Shown here in pieces: positions 60,840 to 64,000 of a stretch of DNA of 64,000 nucleotides; position 1 is the stretch's first letter; each line of letters opens with the position of its first letter. A model generated the notes under the pieces. That model was not told the origin of the DNA. It worked only from the letters and a program-made list of their open reading frames with translations, and made no database searches. This DNA is from Diorhabda sublineata (taxonomy: Eukaryota; Arthropoda; Insecta; Coleoptera; Chrysomelidae): positions 10,988,709 to 11,052,708 of the forward strand of contig NC_079476.1 of the NCBI RefSeq assembly GCF_026230105.1. Reading direction: 5' to 3'. Position numbers and translations under genes: made by a program.

Positions 60840-61850
60840 GCAGTAGTCATGAGGAGGACAAAAAAATACAATCGTAAATGCCAGTATAACGTGGAACACT
60901 TAGAAATTTTGAAGTTACTAAAAAGAAATATGCAACGAATTAGAACAATAAAAACAAGAGTTACAGGTGAAATAAGAATGAACACATTGAAAGAAGTACT
61001 GAAAAAATCAAACAAAATATGCCTACGAAATAGACACAAAGAAAAACTGGATCAATAAATAATGTAGGCAATCTTCTAATAATAAGTGGAAAATAAGGTA
61101 CCTGAGCCAAATTGGAAGAAAAGTAATACCCCCAATTACAACGAAGTGAAGAAGAAAGTATAGGTAGCGAAAGAAAAAGAATATAACGAAGCCATGTTGG
61201 AAAGAAATAGATGCAATTAAAAAAAGGTTGGAGGGGTCGAACAAGATGGAAAGAAGAGAACAAAAAAATAACAGATATAACAAATAGATTCTGCAAAAAA
61301 GTTGCACTAAAGTAGAAGTCCCAAACGAAAAAGTAATGAAAACTGTAATAGTAGAACAAAAAACAACAAGAAGCCGGGTAAAATTACGTTAGATATGCTT
61401 CAATAGGAACAGAACAGTTGTAAGCCAAACTAAATGAAATAAGTTTGCATAATATGGGAGCAAAGGACATGACAAGATTGGTGAGAAACTCTGTTATGAA
61501 TTGCTAGTGAAAATATTAAGAATATCTTAGATAAGTCTGCCAAAGATGTTCTAAGGGAAGATTAAGCTGATTTTAGAACTAATAAATAGAATAACAAAAC
61601 CTACTATAAATACAACAAATAATGAAAGAATTTTGATGTATTGTTCATAAAATTCAAACAGAAATAATAATGGAATTAAATAGGAGCATTCTATATAAGA
61701 AATTAAGCAAACTGGGTGTAGCAACAAAAATAATAAGAAATAATAAGGAAAAAATATAAAATCGTGCTGTAGAAATGTCAACTGAAATCCTCTACAAGAC
61801 GATGAATTTATTATGGAAAGTGGAAAAATAAGGTAATATGTAACATAATA
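60840..61850 (+). pseudogene. LINE reverse transcriptase remnant
   Basis: Plus-strand blocks: VEHLEILKLLKRNMQRIRT and RMNTLKEVLKKSNKI (60890-61020), a Lys-rich linker like that before LINE palms. Near 61500-61590 come ENIKNILDKSAKDVLRED and ADFRTN, matching '...EDQ.GFR...'. At 61672-61720 ELNRSILYKKLSKLGVATKI is the segment directly after the first catalytic Asp in insect LINEs, which itself is lost (FIKFKQK in place of FIDFEKAF). AVEMSTEILYK ends the readable part. Heavily decayed; the minus-strand open frames across it are low-complexity shadows. Confidence 0.55.
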
Positions 61851-64000
61851 CATACATATGTTTATACAGAGTAAAAATTTAACTTAATGGTACACTTTGC
61901 GACAATCTCTCTTAGTTGGTTATGTGAAATTTCAACTCGAAAAATATTATTATAATTATACAACAACAATGTACCCAATCTAAGTCATCACATTCATAAT
62001 AATTATTTGACATGTGCTGGACTGGAATCTATTTGTACTTATTGAAAAATACAGTTTTTATTTGTTCAAACTTGATTAGAACCACCCCAAGCAAGTCACG
62101 ATACAATTCGACACGACTTTTCGAACGTTGATACATAGTACATGCCGTAGATACAACAAGTACGTCTATGGATAATGGCACTCGAAATTGAACCTTATAA
62201 ACACGACTAAACAAATCACGTTTCTACTCATATTTATAACAGGTATTCTTGGTTACGCTGTTAACAACTATCATCTTTCCAAAATACCAATAGTCGATTA
62301 TTTTCAATATTAAATTAAAAAACAATGTAGCTTCACTCTCACATGTTCAAAGCCGATACTTATCTCTTAATAATTTCTATAAAGCAATGCCCATTTATAT
62401 GAGATTCAATTAAAAAATTGAAAATGGTCATAATGGTTCTGAAAGAATTGATAGAGGTTACTGACATAGATAGGCAACACTGCAAAATGAAACTGAACGG
62501 GAGACTTCTAATAGATAACGAGATGACTATACCATTAAATTATTACAAGACAGAACTAGCTTTGAAAAAGCTGCAACTTCCTCTATTAATGTATGTAACA
62601 TATATAGAGTTAAACCGGCGAACTTGAACGATGCATTTTTCGAAAATTGTTTTAGTTGATCGCGGGTTCCATAGAATATGTATAATAGTCTAGTCTAAAA
62701 GTTCAAAAATGTGAAAAATAGAGGTAAAGATCCGAAAAATATGGAAGATGATATCTCGTTCGATTTGGAATCACCTGTAAAAAATGCTTTCGATGGATTT
62801 TGGTGCAGGTAAAAAATTGCAATTGTTATTTTCAAAATAAGATGAGAAAAAAAATGGTATTTAGTGTTTCGTTAATAACTGGAACAAAATTTATGAATAA
62901 GCAATTTTGATAAAAGTTCATTGAAGACTTCTATCTCATTATTTATAGTTTTAATTTGTTGTTGAAAATAGGGCTCCGCGCCTCTAATGCGGTATGCGCG
63001 CGCCGCCGCCAAGAGAGTTCTTTAAAAAAATTATTTTTTATAACATAAAATGTCATTTTAAAAATCTGAAAAAATTCTAGTATCTTCTCAACACTTGAAA
63101 TAATGGAGTCTCGTAGAAAAAAAGTTCAATCACTATTTTTCAAAAAGTTATTCAATTGTTAACTAACAAATTTTTTCCATTCTCCGTTGCCAAAAATAAT
63201 AGGAAACAAGGTATAAATAATTGGCCTATAAATTTTAAACCTCGTGGAGTCTTCTATTGTCTTAGCTTGATTCTAGAATGCTTCGGACCTCCCTCATGCC
63301 TTACAATTGAAAAGGTAGAAAGGCTTCAGGATTAAGTAAGTAATTGTTTATTAGTTTAACAATATGTTATAAACAAATAATCACCAACGTTATATATTTT
63401 TTTTCTGAAGCAAAAAAAAATATAGAAACAGCTTCTATTCAAGGATCTTTTTTCAAAATAGCTTCAATATTGATATTTTGCGAGTTATAAATTTCATTTA
63501 TAATTTTTGTCCTGCACATTTTTCTAGACGTGTTTCCGAATCGAATGGCTATCGCTTATGTTTTTAGGACCATCATCTCTATTTTTCTCGTTTCCCAATT
63601 GTTGACTAGACTATAAGTCAACATTTTTATATCGAGTCGTGTAGCGTGTTAACTCGACTATGAGTACTATAAATAATATTGATGCGTTATATGTATCAAT
63701 ATGCAATCATACTAAAGGCGCTTAATTTGAGAGATCCGCAAAAAACGCTATCAAAGTGGACGCTATTCATTTTTCTCTGTTAGTTAAGGCGCCGACATTT
63801 ATTAAGTTAGTTTGAAAATATTATTATCAAACTAGTTAAAGAAACATAATAAAACATAATAAACCAATGAAATATATATAGGGAAGAAAAAAATTATACA
63901 TTCAATACTTTCATTCTAATAATATAAAACAACATTATATCTTTTACCTTACGTTTTCACAGGAATAGTAGAGTCTGTGATTCAACTAATGTTATTTATT
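61851..64000. other. Unassigned AT-rich DNA with one GC-rich patch
   Basis: A patch at 62970-63013 reads GCTCCGCGCCTCTAATGCGG and then GCGCGCGCCGCCGCC, isolated in very AT-rich DNA. Small frames (62029-62214 minus, 62418-62627 plus) are unrecognised. No other feature was seen up to the window end. Confidence 0.4.

Noticed and set aside
60821..61853. Hydrophobic minus-strand frames up to 132 codons
   Set aside because: Phe/Leu/Ser-rich complements of an A-rich LINE remnant; the plus strand has the motifs.

Overview
This 64-kb window is AT-rich eukaryotic DNA that reads as repeat-dominated insect genome. The evidence is several mariner, Tc1-like, P-element/THAP and hAT transposase remnants of kinds common in insects, short introns of about 55 bp, many (TA)n tracts, and several non-LTR retrotransposon scraps. 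I see no bacterial-style operon, no CRISPR array, no rRNA and no convincing tRNA. I found no intact host gene. The only host-like signals are a CpG-rich patch near 23.4 kb and a GC-richer pair of open frames near 58.4 kb. I cannot place the organism below insect (beetle- or bug-like repeats) from sequence alone.

Layout, left to right. 0-9 kb: a helix-turn-helix scrap of a Tc1/mariner-like transposase, an hAT-like remnant, a 1.2-kb non-autonomous Mutator-like element with matching 9-bp target duplications (6059-7254), a (TAA)n tract, and a perfect 43-bp-arm hairpin around (TA)n (7862-8036). 9-23 kb: a complete but dead 1083-bp Tc1/mariner-type element, a possible Crypton-type recombinase tail flanked by related palindromes, an internally deleted mariner, a THAP/P-element-like transposase remnant, and two related LTRs in inverted orientation (16920-17316 and 22053-22556) enclosing a mariner tail and a LINE remnant. 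23-33 kb: a CpG-rich patch, a second hAT-like scrap, two copies of an inverted-repeat MITE family, and a minus-strand LINE split by a 326-bp MITE. 33-44 kb: a mariner core, a collapsed Tc1-like copy, a Penelope-like element (GIY-YIG end), and a long, intron-bearing transposase-like pseudogene. 44-64 kb: a mariner scrap, an RNase H-containing LINE, a gypsy-type gag/protease remnant, an IS630/Tc1-type transposase remnant, a near-full-length mariner (53489-54655), a 1.2-kb long-inverted-repeat element (55583-56800), a candidate exon, and a last LINE scrap.

The genes do not form a pathway. The window is a stack of dead mobile elements from most eukaryotic transposon classes. At least one nesting can be ordered (a MITE inside a LINE). 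All coding calls rest on reading translations by eye; family names come from recalled hallmark motifs, not from searches.
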